Assembly: GCF_002836515.1 (NCBI RefSeq)
Contig: NZ_PJBC01000011.1
Location: 1-64,000, forward strand
Direction of reading: 5' to 3'
Length of the DNA stretch: 64,000 nt
From: Pseudomonas sp. Choline-02u-1
GTDB lineage: Bacteria; Pseudomonadota; Gammaproteobacteria; Pseudomonadales; Pseudomonadaceae
In this document: piece after piece, positions 35,507 through 44,232 of the stretch
Layout: each line of letters begins with the position of its first letter
Position numbering within the stretch: the first letter of the stretch is position 1
Position numbers and translations under genes: made by a program
The notes under the pieces: model-generated
What the model saw: the letters and a program-made list of their open reading frames with translations, nothing else
What the model was told of the DNA's origin: nothing
The model's database searches: none

Positions 35507-38367
35507 TACAGGGCCTCCACTAATGCGCGCACTTCGTTGGCGCTGCCCACGGCCAAGGCCTGTTGAGCAAGGGTTTGCGCCTGGTTCAGGCTGAGTTCAC
35601 GGATGCGCGCCTTGACTTCGGCAATGCTGCGACCGGACACGCTGAGCTCGTCAACACCGAGGCCGACCAGCACCGGCACCGCCAGCGGATCAGCCGCCAG
35701 TTCGCCGCAGACACCGACCCATTTGCCATGCGCATGGGCGGCGCGCACGGTGATGTCGATCAGTTGCAGAACCGCCGGGTGCAAGCCGTCCGCTTGTGCA
35801 GACAGCGTCGGGTGACCACGGTCGATGGCCAGGGTGTATTGCGTGAGGTCGTTGGTGCCGACGCTGAAGAAATCGACTTCCTTGGCCAGCACTGGCGCAA
35901 GCAGTGCCGCGGACGGCACCTCGATCATGATCCCCAGTTGCAGGTCGGCGACCGGAATCTCCAGACGCAGACGCTCGGTCATGTCGCGGGCCTGGCGCCA
36001 TTCTTCGACGCTGCCGACCATGGGGAACATGATCCGCAGCGGACGGTTGTCAGCCGAGCGCAGCAAGGCGCGCAGTTGCGCTTCCATGATCTGCGGACGC
36101 TGCAAGGTCAGGCGAATGCCGCGCACGCCGAGGAACGGGTTTTCTTCCTTGGCGATCGGCCAATACGGCAGCGGTTTGTCGCCGCCGACGTCCAGCGTGC
36201 GCACCACCAGGGGGCGCCCGGCCAGACCATCGAGCACGCGACGGTATTCGGCTTCCTGTGTCGCCTCGTCCGGCGCCTGCGGATGAGCCATGAAAATCAG
36301 TTCGGTGCGCAGCAGGCCGATGCCTTCGGCGCCCTGCTCCACCGCGCTGGTCACGCCTGCGCTTTCGCCGATGTTGGCGAATACTTCAACGGCATGGCCG
36401 TCAGTGGTGTGCGCCGGTTGATGGCGTTGTTCGGCGGCAATTTTCAGGCGTTGCTCGCGGGTGTCGCGTTCTTCGGCGGCACGTTTGAGGGTCGCGGCAT
36501 CGGCGTCGACATGCAGGCGCCCGCGCTGGCCGTCGAGCAGCAACGGCGTGCCCGGTTCCAGTAGCAACACCGCTGCTCCTGCGCCAACCAGCGCCGGAAT
36601 GCCGAGGGCACGAGCAACGATTGCGCTGTGTGCGGTGGCACCGCCGCGCGCGGTGAGAATTCCCGCGACGCGCACCGGATCCAGACGCGCGACATCGGAC
36701 GGGCCAACTTCGTCCATCACCAGAATGTACGGCTGCTCCGGCTCGTTCGCGGTTTGCACGCCACACAATTGCGCCAGCACCCGACGCCCGATATCGCGTA
36801 GATCCGCCGCACGCTCGGCAAGCAAAGCGTCCTGCAGCGCTTCCTGTTGTTTAGCGGCGGCTTCGATCACCGCCATCCATGCCGCTTCGGCGCTCTCGCC
36901 TTGCTTGAGACGAGTAGCGACTTCATCGGTGAGATCCGGGTCGTCGAGCATTTCCTGATGAGTAATGAAAATCTCGCGAATGGCCTTGGCCTTGCTGCGT
37001 TCGATCAGGCCCTGAATGCCTGTGCGCACGTCGCTCAGCGCTTGCGTGAGACGCTCACGCTCGATGGCGGCAGACTCGCCGCGCAACGGGTAATCAATGT
37101 GTTGCTGAACCTGAACGTGGGCCGGGCCGATGGCAATGCCCGGCGCTGCCGGAATCGCTTGCAGCAGGCTGCCTGATGCCGGGGCGACCAGCACCTCAGC
37201 AATATCGGCAATCACTTCACGCTGCTGACTGACCGCGGGCAGCGGCTCGACTTCTTCGCCGAGGCCTTCTTCGATGGCGGCGAGCAGTGCTGGCAAGGCA
37301 TCGGCGGCGATGCCTGGCTCGGCGATCAACTCCAGCACCTGACCACGCCGGGCGCCGAGGCTAAGCAGTTTGCTCAAACTTTTGACCGACACCGCGCTGT
37401 CCTGGCTGTCGACGATGCGCACACGAATTTCGCCGTCAAAACTCTTCGCCAGTTGCGCGAGAATCTTCGCCGGACGCGCATGCAAACCGTGGGCGTTGGC
37501 CAAGGCAATGCGCGCACTTGGCCAGTCGGCCGGCAGTTCACCGCCGAGCACTTCAAGGACTTTGCGGCTGCTGGTGGCGCGACCCAATTCATGACCGCGA
37601 CCTTCGATCAGCAGCGCACACAAACGCTCGAGCAACGCCTGATGCGCTTCGCCCAGGCTGGCCAGACAAAACAGACCGCTGAGCGGCTGGCCGAGGTAAC
37701 GCATCGGTTTGTCAGGAGTGACGAACGCCAGGCCCGGACGTTTCACGGTCTGCTCGCTGTGCAGCCACCACAGGCCATCGCCCAGCGGCAGCGCTTCGAC
37801 TTGCTGCAACACACCGGCAAAGCCGTTGCTCACACAATCGGCCTGACGCAGCAGACGCGCGCCGCGCCAGACCAATTCTTCGAAATCGTCGGCCGAGACG
37901 CCGAGACCGATCATCTGCGCGTCCAGCGCCAATTCCTGCGGCGCGCCTTGCAGCAGTTTCAGCAGCGCCTCGGGGGAGCTGGCGCGACGCAGGGCCTGGC
38001 CCAGATCGGTCTCGCCGAGGGCGCGGGTCAGCAGCTGTAGCAGGCGCAGGTGTTCGTCGGATTTTGCCGCAATGCCGATGGCCAGATAAACGATCTGGCC
38101 ATCGCCCCAGTCGACGCCGTCGGGAAACTGCATCAGGCGCACGCCGGTGGCGAATACCTGATCGCGGGTTTGCGGGGTGCCGTGGGGAATGGCGATGCCT
38201 TGACCGAGAAAGGTCGAGCCCTGGGCTTCCCGGGCCTGCAGGCCGGCGAGGTAACCGTCGGCCACCAGACCGTCGGCGACCAGATGACTGGCCAGCAATT
38301 GCAGGGCAGCGGGTTTATCCACGGCCGACTGGCCCATGGATATCTGCTCTATAGTGAGCTCGAGCAT
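35506..38367 (-). CDS. fruB: fructose PTS multiphosphoryl transfer protein (EIIA-HPr-EI)
   Basis: 953-aa soluble protein combining three phosphotransfer domains. EIIA-Fru is at 1-150 with active His62 in GQGIAIPHGTP; an HPr-like domain near 285-370 carries the active His in ANAHGLHARPAKIL; enzyme I fills the C-terminal half with the active His in GGATAHSAIVAR and the PEP-binding REVGTNDLT-like segment FSVGTNDLTQYTLAIDRG. It takes phosphate from PEP to FruA. Start at 38367 (MLELTIEQIS) has aaggag 7 bases upstream; the frame extends to 38484 but without family similarity. Controlled by the Cra operator at 38515. Confidence 0.95.
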   Translation of the reverse strand: MLELTIEQISMGQSAVDKPAALQLLASHLVADGLVADGYLAGLQAREAQGSTFLGQGIAIPHGTPQTRDQVFATGVRLMQFPDGVDWGDGQIVYLAIGIAAKSDEHLRLLQLLTRALGETDLGQALRRASSPEALLKLLQGAPQELALDAQMIGLGVSADDFEELVWRGARLLRQADCVSNGFAGVLQQVEALPLGDGLWWLHSEQTVKRPGLAFVTPDKPMRYLGQPLSGLFCLASLGEAHQALLERLCALLIEGRGHELGRATSSRKVLEVLGGELPADWPSARIALANAHGLHARPAKILAQLAKSFDGEIRVRIVDSQDSAVSVKSLSKLLSLGARRGQVLELIAEPGIAADALPALLAAIEEGLGEEVEPLPAVSQQREVIADIAEVLVAPASGSLLQAIPAAPGIAIGPAHVQVQQHIDYPLRGESAAIERERLTQALSDVRTGIQGLIERSKAKAIREIFITHQEMLDDPDLTDEVATRLKQGESAEAAWMAVIEAAAKQQEALQDALLAERAADLRDIGRRVLAQLCGVQTANEPEQPYILVMDEVGPSDVARLDPVRVAGILTARGGATAHSAIVARALGIPALVGAGAAVLLLEPGTPLLLDGQRGRLHVDADAATLKRAAEERDTREQRLKIAAEQRHQPAHTTDGHAVEVFANIGESAGVTSAVEQGAEGIGLLRTELIFMAHPQAPDEATQEAEYRRVLDGLAGRPLVVRTLDVGGDKPLPYWPIAKEENPFLGVRGIRLTLQRPQIMEAQLRALLRSADNRPLRIMFPMVGSVEEWRQARDMTERLRLEIPVADLQLGIMIEVPSAALLAPVLAKEVDFFSVGTNDLTQYTLAIDRGHPTLSAQADGLHPAVLQLIDITVRAAHAHGKWVGVCGELAADPLAVPVLVGLGVDELSVSGRSIAEVKARIRELSLNQAQTLAQQALAVGSANEVRALVEAL

Positions 38368-38514
38368 GCGATCTCCTTTTTGGCGCAGTACAACGCCAGG
38401 TATTGTTTTGAATGGTTCACAGCTTAGGCGCTCTGCCGCGCTTTTCAGCGGCAGTTTTGGCGGTTTCACGGCAGAACCGGCCAAAGGCGTCCAAAACGTA
38501 GAAAATACGCTTGC

Positions 38515-38526
38515 TGAAACGTTTAA
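38515..38526. promoter_or_regulatory. Cra (FruR) operator
   Basis: tgaaacgtttaa reads as ttaaacgtttca on the minus strand, which is the Cra site known upstream of fruB in P. putida. It lies 148 bases before the fruB start and 119 bases before cra, so it could control both divergent genes. The rest of the 277-base gap holds no other gene. Confidence 0.85.
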
Positions 38527-38644
38527 TCTAGATTGATCGGCACGTTACTCGATAATGTCTCATCCTTGAAGTCCAACTGGTCGGATCTGCCTAGGCAATA
38601 AGTCGGCTGCCCTTATCGGGTAGGATTGGCGAAAATGTCGCGGC

Positions 38645-39667
38645 ATGCTCGAAAAACAAGGAAATACCGGGTTGAAACTCAGTGATATCGCGCGGTTGGC
38701 CGGCGTCTCCGTCACCACCGCCAGCTACGTCATCAACGGCAAGGCCGAACAGCAACGCATCAGCAGCGCGACCGTCGAGCGCGTGCGCGCGGTGGTCGAT
38801 CTGCACGGCTTCACGCCTAATCCGCAAGCGGCCGGCCTGCGCAGTCGGCACACGCGCACCCTGGGGTTTATCCTGCCGGATCTGGAAAACCCCAGTTACG
38901 CGCGCATCGCCAAGTTGCTCGAACAAGGCGCGCGGGCTCGCGGCTATCAACTGTTGATTGCCAGCTCCGACGATGCGCCAGACAGCGAGCGCCAGTTGCT
39001 GCAACTGTTCCGCGCCCGTCGCTGTGATGCGCTGATCGTCGCCAGTTGCCTGCCCGCCGGTGACGACAGCTACCGCCAGTTGCAGGCCAAGGGTCTGCCG
39101 ATCATCGCCATCGACCGGGTCATGGAGCCGGAGCATTTCTGCTCGGTGATCAGCGACGACCGCGAGGCCAGCCTGCACCTGACCCAGAGCCTGCTCGATC
39201 CGCAGCCAAAGCAGATCGTGCTGCTCGGCGCACGCCCGGAGCTGAGCATCAGCCAGGAACGTGCCGCCGGTTTCCGCGCAGCGCTCAACGATTTCAAAGG
39301 CGAGGTGCTGGTCGAGCACGCCGAGTCGTTCAGCCGCGAGTGCGGCAAGCAATTGATGGAAGAACTCCTGCAGCGTCTGGGGCATTTGCCCGACGCGCTG
39401 GTGACCACTTCCTACGTGCTGCTGCAAGGCGTGTTCGATGCGCTGCATGATTTCCCGCTGAAATCGCGGCCGCTGCGCCTCGGCACCTTCGGCGACACGC
39501 AGTTGCTGGATTTCCTGCCGCTGCCGGTCAATGCCATGTCCCAGCAACACCAGTTGATCGCCGACAAGGCCCTGGAACTGGCGCTGGCCGCCGTCGAGCA
39601 GGACGACTACCAACCGGGCGTGCAAGCCATTGCGCGGACCTTCAAGCAGCGTATTCATCGGGACTGA
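38645..39667 (+). CDS. cra: catabolite repressor-activator Cra/FruR
   Basis: LacI-family regulator, 340 aa from ATG 38645. The N-terminal helix-turn-helix reads LKLSDIARLAGVSVTTASYVINGKAE, very like E. coli Cra. A hinge and periplasmic-binding-protein-like effector domain follow (LGFILPDLENPSYARIAKLL onwards). A TTG at 38672 with aagga nine bases upstream would give 331 aa and matches the E. coli N-terminus better, so the start is unsettled. It is divergent from fruBKA and represses it in Pseudomonas until fructose-1-phosphate binds. tatD starts 3 bases after its stop. Confidence 0.94.
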   Translation: MLEKQGNTGLKLSDIARLAGVSVTTASYVINGKAEQQRISSATVERVRAVVDLHGFTPNPQAAGLRSRHTRTLGFILPDLENPSYARIAKLLEQGARARGYQLLIASSDDAPDSERQLLQLFRARRCDALIVASCLPAGDDSYRQLQAKGLPIIAIDRVMEPEHFCSVISDDREASLHLTQSLLDPQPKQIVLLGARPELSISQERAAGFRAALNDFKGEVLVEHAESFSRECGKQLMEELLQRLGHLPDALVTTSYVLLQGVFDALHDFPLKSRPLRLGTFGDTQLLDFLPLPVNAMSQQHQLIADKALELALAAVEQDDYQPGVQAIARTFKQRIHRD

Positions 39668-39670
39668 ATC

Positions 39671-40447
39671 GTGGAGCTGACCGACAGCCACACCCACCTC
39701 GACTTCCCCGACTTCGACGCCGATCGCGCCGAGTTGCTGGCCGAAAGCCGCGCCCTCGGCGTGCGGCGCATCGTCGTACTGGGTGTGCATCAGGGCAACT
39801 GGCAACGGGTGTGGGATCTGGTGCAAAGTGACGCCGACCTTTATGCGGCGTTCGGTTTGCACCCGGTGTTTCTCGATCAGCACCGCCCGGAGGATTTGCA
39901 CACGCTGGGTGACTGGCTGACGCGCTTGCGGGGGCATCGGCAGCTGTGTGCGGTGGGCGAGATTGGTCTGGATTATTTCATCGAAACTCTGGATCGCGAG
40001 CGACAACAGGCGTTGTTCGACGCGCAACTGCAATTGGCGGCGGACTTCGAACTGCCGGCGCTGATCCACGTGCGCCGCAGCCACGCCGCGGTGATCGCCA
40101 CGCTCAAGCGCTTCAAGCTCAAACGCGCCGGCATCATCCACGCGTTCGCCGGCAGCCGCGAGGAAGCCCGGGAATACATCAAGCTCGGTTTCAAACTGGG
40201 CCTTGGCGGCGCACCGACCTGGCCGCAGGCATTGCGCATGCATCGGGTCTTGCCCGAACTGCCGCTGCAATCTGTGGTGCTGGAAACCGACTCACCGGAC
40301 ATGGCTCCCGCGATGTTCGCCGGCCAGCGCAACAGCCCGGCGCATTTGCCGGCAATCTGCGCGGCGTTGGCCGAATTGATGAATATCAGCCCAGAACAAC
40401 TCGCCGCCGCCAGCACCGCCAACTGCTGCGAAGTCTTCGGCTGGTAA
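39671..40447 (+). CDS. TatD-family metal-dependent DNase
   Basis: 258-aa TIM-barrel hydrolase. Metal ligands: HTHLD near the N-terminus (residues 6-10), the Glu of VGEIGLDY, His of LIHVRRSH, His of IIHAFAGS and Asp of LETDSPDM. TatD enzymes are Mg-dependent 3'-5' exonucleases implicated in DNA repair. GTG start, 3 bases after cra, so it is co-transcribed and probably translationally coupled. It is one of several TatD paralogues to be expected in a Pseudomonas genome; no functional tie to fructose control is evident. Confidence 0.88.
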   Translation: MELTDSHTHLDFPDFDADRAELLAESRALGVRRIVVLGVHQGNWQRVWDLVQSDADLYAAFGLHPVFLDQHRPEDLHTLGDWLTRLRGHRQLCAVGEIGLDYFIETLDRERQQALFDAQLQLAADFELPALIHVRRSHAAVIATLKRFKLKRAGIIHAFAGSREEAREYIKLGFKLGLGGAPTWPQALRMHRVLPELPLQSVVLETDSPDMAPAMFAGQRNSPAHLPAICAALAELMNISPEQLAAASTANCCEVFGW

Positions 40448-40455
40448 TAAATCTC

Positions 40456-40546
40456 TTGTAGGAGCTGTCGAGTGAAACGAGGCTGCGATCTTTTGATCTT
40501 TAAAATCCAAGATCAAAAGATCGCAGCGTGCCGCAGCTCCTACAGA
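40456..40546. repeat. REP-like inverted repeat, family A
   Basis: The arms ttgtaggagctgtcgagtga and gtgccgcagctcctacagag flank ggctgcgatcttttgatctt / aagatcaaaagatcgcagcg. Between convergent genes. Confidence 0.85.
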
Positions 40547-40555
40547 GTTTTGTGC

Positions 40556-42586
40556 TCAGACGCGGAAGGCGCTGATCAGTTGTTTCAGTTCCACGACCTG
40601 GGCAGACAACGCCCGGCTGGCATCTTCGGTCTGGTGTGCGCCCTGCGCCGTGCGCTCGCCGGCGCGGTTGATCTCGACGATGTTCTGATCGATGTCGTGG
40701 GCTACAGCGGTTTGCTGTTCGACGGCGGCGGCAATCTGCTGGTTCTGGTCGACGATCATGCCCACCGCGCCAAGAATGTTTTCCAGCGCTTGCTGGACCT
40801 TCTCCGACTGGTCCACCGTGCCATTGGCCATCTGATGGCTGACGCCCATCGCCCTCACCGCCGCGCCGACGCCGCCATGCAGCTTGGCGATCATCTGCTC
40901 GATCTCTTCGGTCGACTGCTGGGTGCGTTTGGCCAACGTGCGTACTTCATCGGCCACCACCGCAAACCCGCGCCCCTGCTCGCCGGCCCGGGCCGCTTCA
41001 ATGGCGGCGTTGAGCGCCAGCAGATTGGTCTGTTCGGCGATGCTCTTGATCACCTCAAGCACACGGCTGATCGACTGGCTGTCGCTGGCCAGTTGATTGA
41101 TCACCAGCACCGACTGATCGATTTCGCTGGCGAGCGCGGCGATGCTGCCCTGCTGCGATTCCACCAGACCGCGCCCGCTCAGTGTTTCGTCGTTGACGCT
41201 GTGGGCGCTGCTCACCGCTGCCGCAGCGCTGCGGGCAACTTCCATTGAAGTCGCCGACATCTGGTTCATTGCCGTTGCCACTTGTTCGATCTGCGTACGT
41301 TGCCCGGCGACCGCCTGATTGCTCTGCGCCGACACGTTTTCAACCTGACAGGCCTGGCGCTCGACCTCGCCGACGGTGTGGCCTACGCGTTCGATCAAGT
41401 CGTGGATCTTCTTCACCGTGCCGTTGAACACCTCGCCCAACTCGCCCAGTTCATCGCGGCTGCTGGCCTTGAAGTTGACGGTCATGTCACCGGCCGCGAC
41501 CTTGTCCATCATCGCGCCCAGGCTTTTCAGGGTGGTGCGGGTCGAGGCGTAGAAACCGCCGTAGAGATAAAAGATCAGCACGAACACCACCGACAGCGCA
41601 GAGGCTTGCAGAATCATGTGCGTGCGGTTTTGCGCCAGGCGTTGCTGCAACTGGCTGTCGAGGAATTTCAGCGTGGCCTGATTGAGCTGGTAGGTGTGTT
41701 CCATCAGCCCGGTGACCTGATCGTAGAATGCCTGCCACGGCGCATCGAGGGTGTCGGCCATCACAACTTGTTCTTCGAAAAGCTCGCTCGCCTGCTTGAG
41801 CGAGGCCTTGCTGCTGTCGGCTTGGGCAGTGAGGGATTCGCGTGCAGCGCGGCTGGAACCGAGGGCGTCCTGCAGTTTCAAGGCGTATTCAGCCTGAAGT
41901 TTTTCGATCTGCACCAGCAACTCGTCAAAACGCGTGCTGGAGGAACTGTTGAGAAAACCCTGACCCAACGAATACGAACCCATCGCCCGGCCCTCGCCGA
42001 GCGTTTGCGTGACGCTCGGGGTGATCAGCGTCACTAGCTCACTGAGCTGACGAATATCGCTCTGATTATCGCGACTGAGGCCTGCCTGACTGGTGATGAT
42101 CTGGCTGAAGATCTGCGCACTGGCCAGCAACTTGCCGATCAACGCGCTTTTGCTTTGCAGCGAGCTTTCCGCTTGCTGGGCCTTGAACGCGGCGATCATT
42201 TCATCGCGCTTGGCCTCGAACTGCTTGATCTGCTCGGGATCCTCGGTCATCGCTGCCAGCCCTTCGAGGCGCGTGAGCACGGCCTGCTCCAGCGTCTGGA
42301 TCTGCGCTTCGACGTTGCCGGCCTTGCCGGACTGGCCGAGAGTGACGTCGATCTGCACCAGATTGTTCAGGGTTTCCAGATCCCGGCGCAGGGTCAGGCT
42401 GCTGCCTAACAGGTCGAGGCTCTGCAGCTCAACGCGGGTGCCCTGAAATTCGCGGTAGGAGTCGCGCACCAGATAGAAATTGGTCACCAGCATCGGCACC
42501 AGGAACAGCACGCTGATCAGGCTGAACTTCATGCCGAAGCTCAGACGGTTCATCAGCGAGACGGCGGGATAGAGCAAGCTCTTCAC
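40556..42586 (-). CDS. methyl-accepting chemotaxis protein
   Basis: 676-aa chemoreceptor. The GTG start at 42586 has gggaga upstream. Transmembrane helix 1 is at about residues 19-40 (MKFSLISVLFLVPMLVTNFY); a periplasmic helical sensor of about 270 aa follows; helix 2 is at about 315-335 (ASALSVVFVLIFYLYGGFY). HAMP is next (LGAMMDKVAAGDMTVNF), then the cytoplasmic signalling domain with the CheA/CheW tip NLLALNAAIEAARAGEQGRG. There is no C-terminal CheR-docking pentapeptide. The ligand is unknown. Monocistronic. Confidence 0.92.
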   Translation of the reverse strand: MKSLLYPAVSLMNRLSFGMKFSLISVLFLVPMLVTNFYLVRDSYREFQGTRVELQSLDLLGSSLTLRRDLETLNNLVQIDVTLGQSGKAGNVEAQIQTLEQAVLTRLEGLAAMTEDPEQIKQFEAKRDEMIAAFKAQQAESSLQSKSALIGKLLASAQIFSQIITSQAGLSRDNQSDIRQLSELVTLITPSVTQTLGEGRAMGSYSLGQGFLNSSSSTRFDELLVQIEKLQAEYALKLQDALGSSRAARESLTAQADSSKASLKQASELFEEQVVMADTLDAPWQAFYDQVTGLMEHTYQLNQATLKFLDSQLQQRLAQNRTHMILQASALSVVFVLIFYLYGGFYASTRTTLKSLGAMMDKVAAGDMTVNFKASSRDELGELGEVFNGTVKKIHDLIERVGHTVGEVERQACQVENVSAQSNQAVAGQRTQIEQVATAMNQMSATSMEVARSAAAAVSSAHSVNDETLSGRGLVESQQGSIAALASEIDQSVLVINQLASDSQSISRVLEVIKSIAEQTNLLALNAAIEAARAGEQGRGFAVVADEVRTLAKRTQQSTEEIEQMIAKLHGGVGAAVRAMGVSHQMANGTVDQSEKVQQALENILGAVGMIVDQNQQIAAAVEQQTAVAHDIDQNIVEINRAGERTAQGAHQTEDASRALSAQVVELKQLISAFRV

Positions 42587-42712
42587 TGGAAGTCTCCCTT
42601 GGTTTTTCTTGTTTTTATTGGCAGGCGCGAGGCGACAGCAGATAGCCACTATCGGGCGCTGTCTCTGTATAGCGCAAATCGGCGGGAGGTTTTGTAACTT
42701 AAGGTTAACAAC

Positions 42713-42760
42713 GAAAAGATCGCAGCCTGTGTAGGAGCTGCCGAAGGCTGCGATCTTTTG
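42713..42760. repeat. REP-like element, family A, inside-out arrangement
   Basis: A perfect 14-base inverted repeat aaaagatcgcagcc / ggctgcgatctttt surrounds tgtgtaggagctgccgaa. Relative to the other copies the gatcttttg ends point outward, so this is either a single REP with a captured flank or a rearranged doublet. The rest of 42587-42771 shows no gene. Confidence 0.75.
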
Positions 42761-42771
42761 ATCTTCTCTAA

Positions 42772-43611
42772 TTAGCGAACCAGAACAGTCCACAAGGCAA
42801 ACCCGGCATACCACAGCACCGCCGCGCGCAGCAGCAGTTCCCACAGGCAGTCGAGGGTATTGATGCCGTCCGGACCGACTGCTGGCGGCGGGATTTCCCC
42901 AGCTGCCAGGCCGACCTTGTTGATCAACTGCGCAGCGCTGATGTTCCAGTTGAGCAGCTCGTGCAGCATCACTCGGCTGACCGCGACGAAGTTGCCGACC
43001 AACGCAAGACTCGCCGCCAGCAAACGCACCGGTACCCAATCGAAGGCATGACGCAGTTGCGCCGCGCGCTCGACCAGCGCCGGATTGCTTCCATGCTCTT
43101 CGGCCAGCGCCAGCAAGCGATAAGCCAATGCCGCCACAGGACCGAGGAGGAAATACCAGAAGATCACTGCGAAGAAACTCTGATAGGCCTGCCACAACAG
43201 ATGACCTTGCACCCGCTCAAGCAATTGCTCGCCGCTGTCGGCGCAGATGTTCAGATCGCGCTTGGCCACGTGCGCCGCCGCTTGCAGATCCTCACGGCGC
43301 CAGGCATCGCGAAACGGCCCGAGGCCGCCCAGCAAGTCGCCACGGCCCAGGCTGTAAATCACCACCAGCAAATGCACCGGCAGCGCCAGCAAACCGTAAG
43401 CCACCGGTTCCAGCACCAGCAGCAACAGCGCCAGTAACGCCACCGGGAACAGCACCAGAATCGTCAGCACCAGCCAGGGTTGCCTGGCCAGCCGTTCGCT
43501 GCTTTCGAGTTTGTGCAGCTCGCGGATCCATCCGCCGTCGCGTTGAAGCCGATGGCGCAGGGCCGAAAACTTCTCGATCCACAGCGCCAGCAGTAACACC
43601 AGAAAACTCAT
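42772..43611 (-). CDS. ampE: inner-membrane protein AmpE
   Basis: 279-aa polytopic membrane protein with four to five hydrophobic segments (MSFLVLLLALWIEKFS at the start; WLVLTILVLFPVALLALLLL; FFAVIFWYFLLGPVAALAY). Its partner AmpD overlaps it in an ATGA arrangement, exactly as in the ampDE operon. In enterobacteria AmpE modulates beta-lactamase induction signalling. Biochemical activity is not established. Confidence 0.93.
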   Translation of the reverse strand: MSFLVLLLALWIEKFSALRHRLQRDGGWIRELHKLESSERLARQPWLVLTILVLFPVALLALLLLVLEPVAYGLLALPVHLLVVIYSLGRGDLLGGLGPFRDAWRREDLQAAAHVAKRDLNICADSGEQLLERVQGHLLWQAYQSFFAVIFWYFLLGPVAALAYRLLALAEEHGSNPALVERAAQLRHAFDWVPVRLLAASLALVGNFVAVSRVMLHELLNWNISAAQLINKVGLAAGEIPPPAVGPDGINTLDCLWELLLRAAVLWYAGFALWTVLVR

Positions 43612-44168
43612 TGTCCTTCCTCTTTTGCCAGGGCGGCGCGGTAGCGTGCCCAGTCGAATGCCGGTCCCGGATCGGTCTTGCGCCCCGGAGCGATATCGCT
43701 GTGGCCGCAGATACGCTGATCGGTGATCGCCGGAAAACGTTGCTGCAACTGCCGGGTCAGCGCCGTCAGCGCGCGATATTGTTCGTCGGTGAACGGCAGA
43801 TCATCGGTGCCTTCCAGCTCGATGCCCACGGAAAAATCGTTACAGGTTTCGCGGCCTTCGAACATCGAGATGCCGGCATGCCACGCTCGCGCAAGACAGG
43901 AGACAAACTGGGTGACCTTGCCGTCACGTTCGATCAGAAAATGCGCGGAGACGCGCAGGTCAGCGATGCCTGCAAAGTACGTGTGTTCGGTGACATCCAG
44001 ACGATTCTGGAAAAACTCCTGAACCTTGCCGGTGGCGAATTGCGCCGGCGGCAGGCTGATGTTGTGAATGACCAACAGGGACACTTCGCCCGCCGGGCGC
44101 TCATTGAAGTTGGGCGACGGGCAGATCTGCACGCCATGACACCACCCGCTCGCGGGATCCAACTGCAT
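43608..44168 (-). CDS. ampD: 1,6-anhydro-N-acetylmuramyl-L-alanine amidase AmpD
   Basis: 186-aa cytosolic zinc amidase that removes the stem peptide from anhydro-muropeptides during peptidoglycan recycling; its loss derepresses AmpC through AmpR. Zinc ligands are visible: His in LLVIHNISLPP and His/Asp in CGHSDIAPGRKTDPG. The substrate-facing FNERPAGEVS segment is typical. The start at 44168 (MQLDPASGWCHGV) has aagga upstream; the frame continues to 44327 without family similarity. Overlaps ampE by 4 bases. Confidence 0.96.
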   Translation of the reverse strand: MQLDPASGWCHGVQICPSPNFNERPAGEVSLLVIHNISLPPAQFATGKVQEFFQNRLDVTEHTYFAGIADLRVSAHFLIERDGKVTQFVSCLARAWHAGISMFEGRETCNDFSVGIELEGTDDLPFTDEQYRALTALTRQLQQRFPAITDQRICGHSDIAPGRKTDPGPAFDWARYRAALAKEEGQ

Positions 44169-44232
44169 ACCGATTCCTTCAACGCCGACCATGTGGACGC
44201 CCAGTATGCCGCGATCCGCCCCCGGCGCGCGA

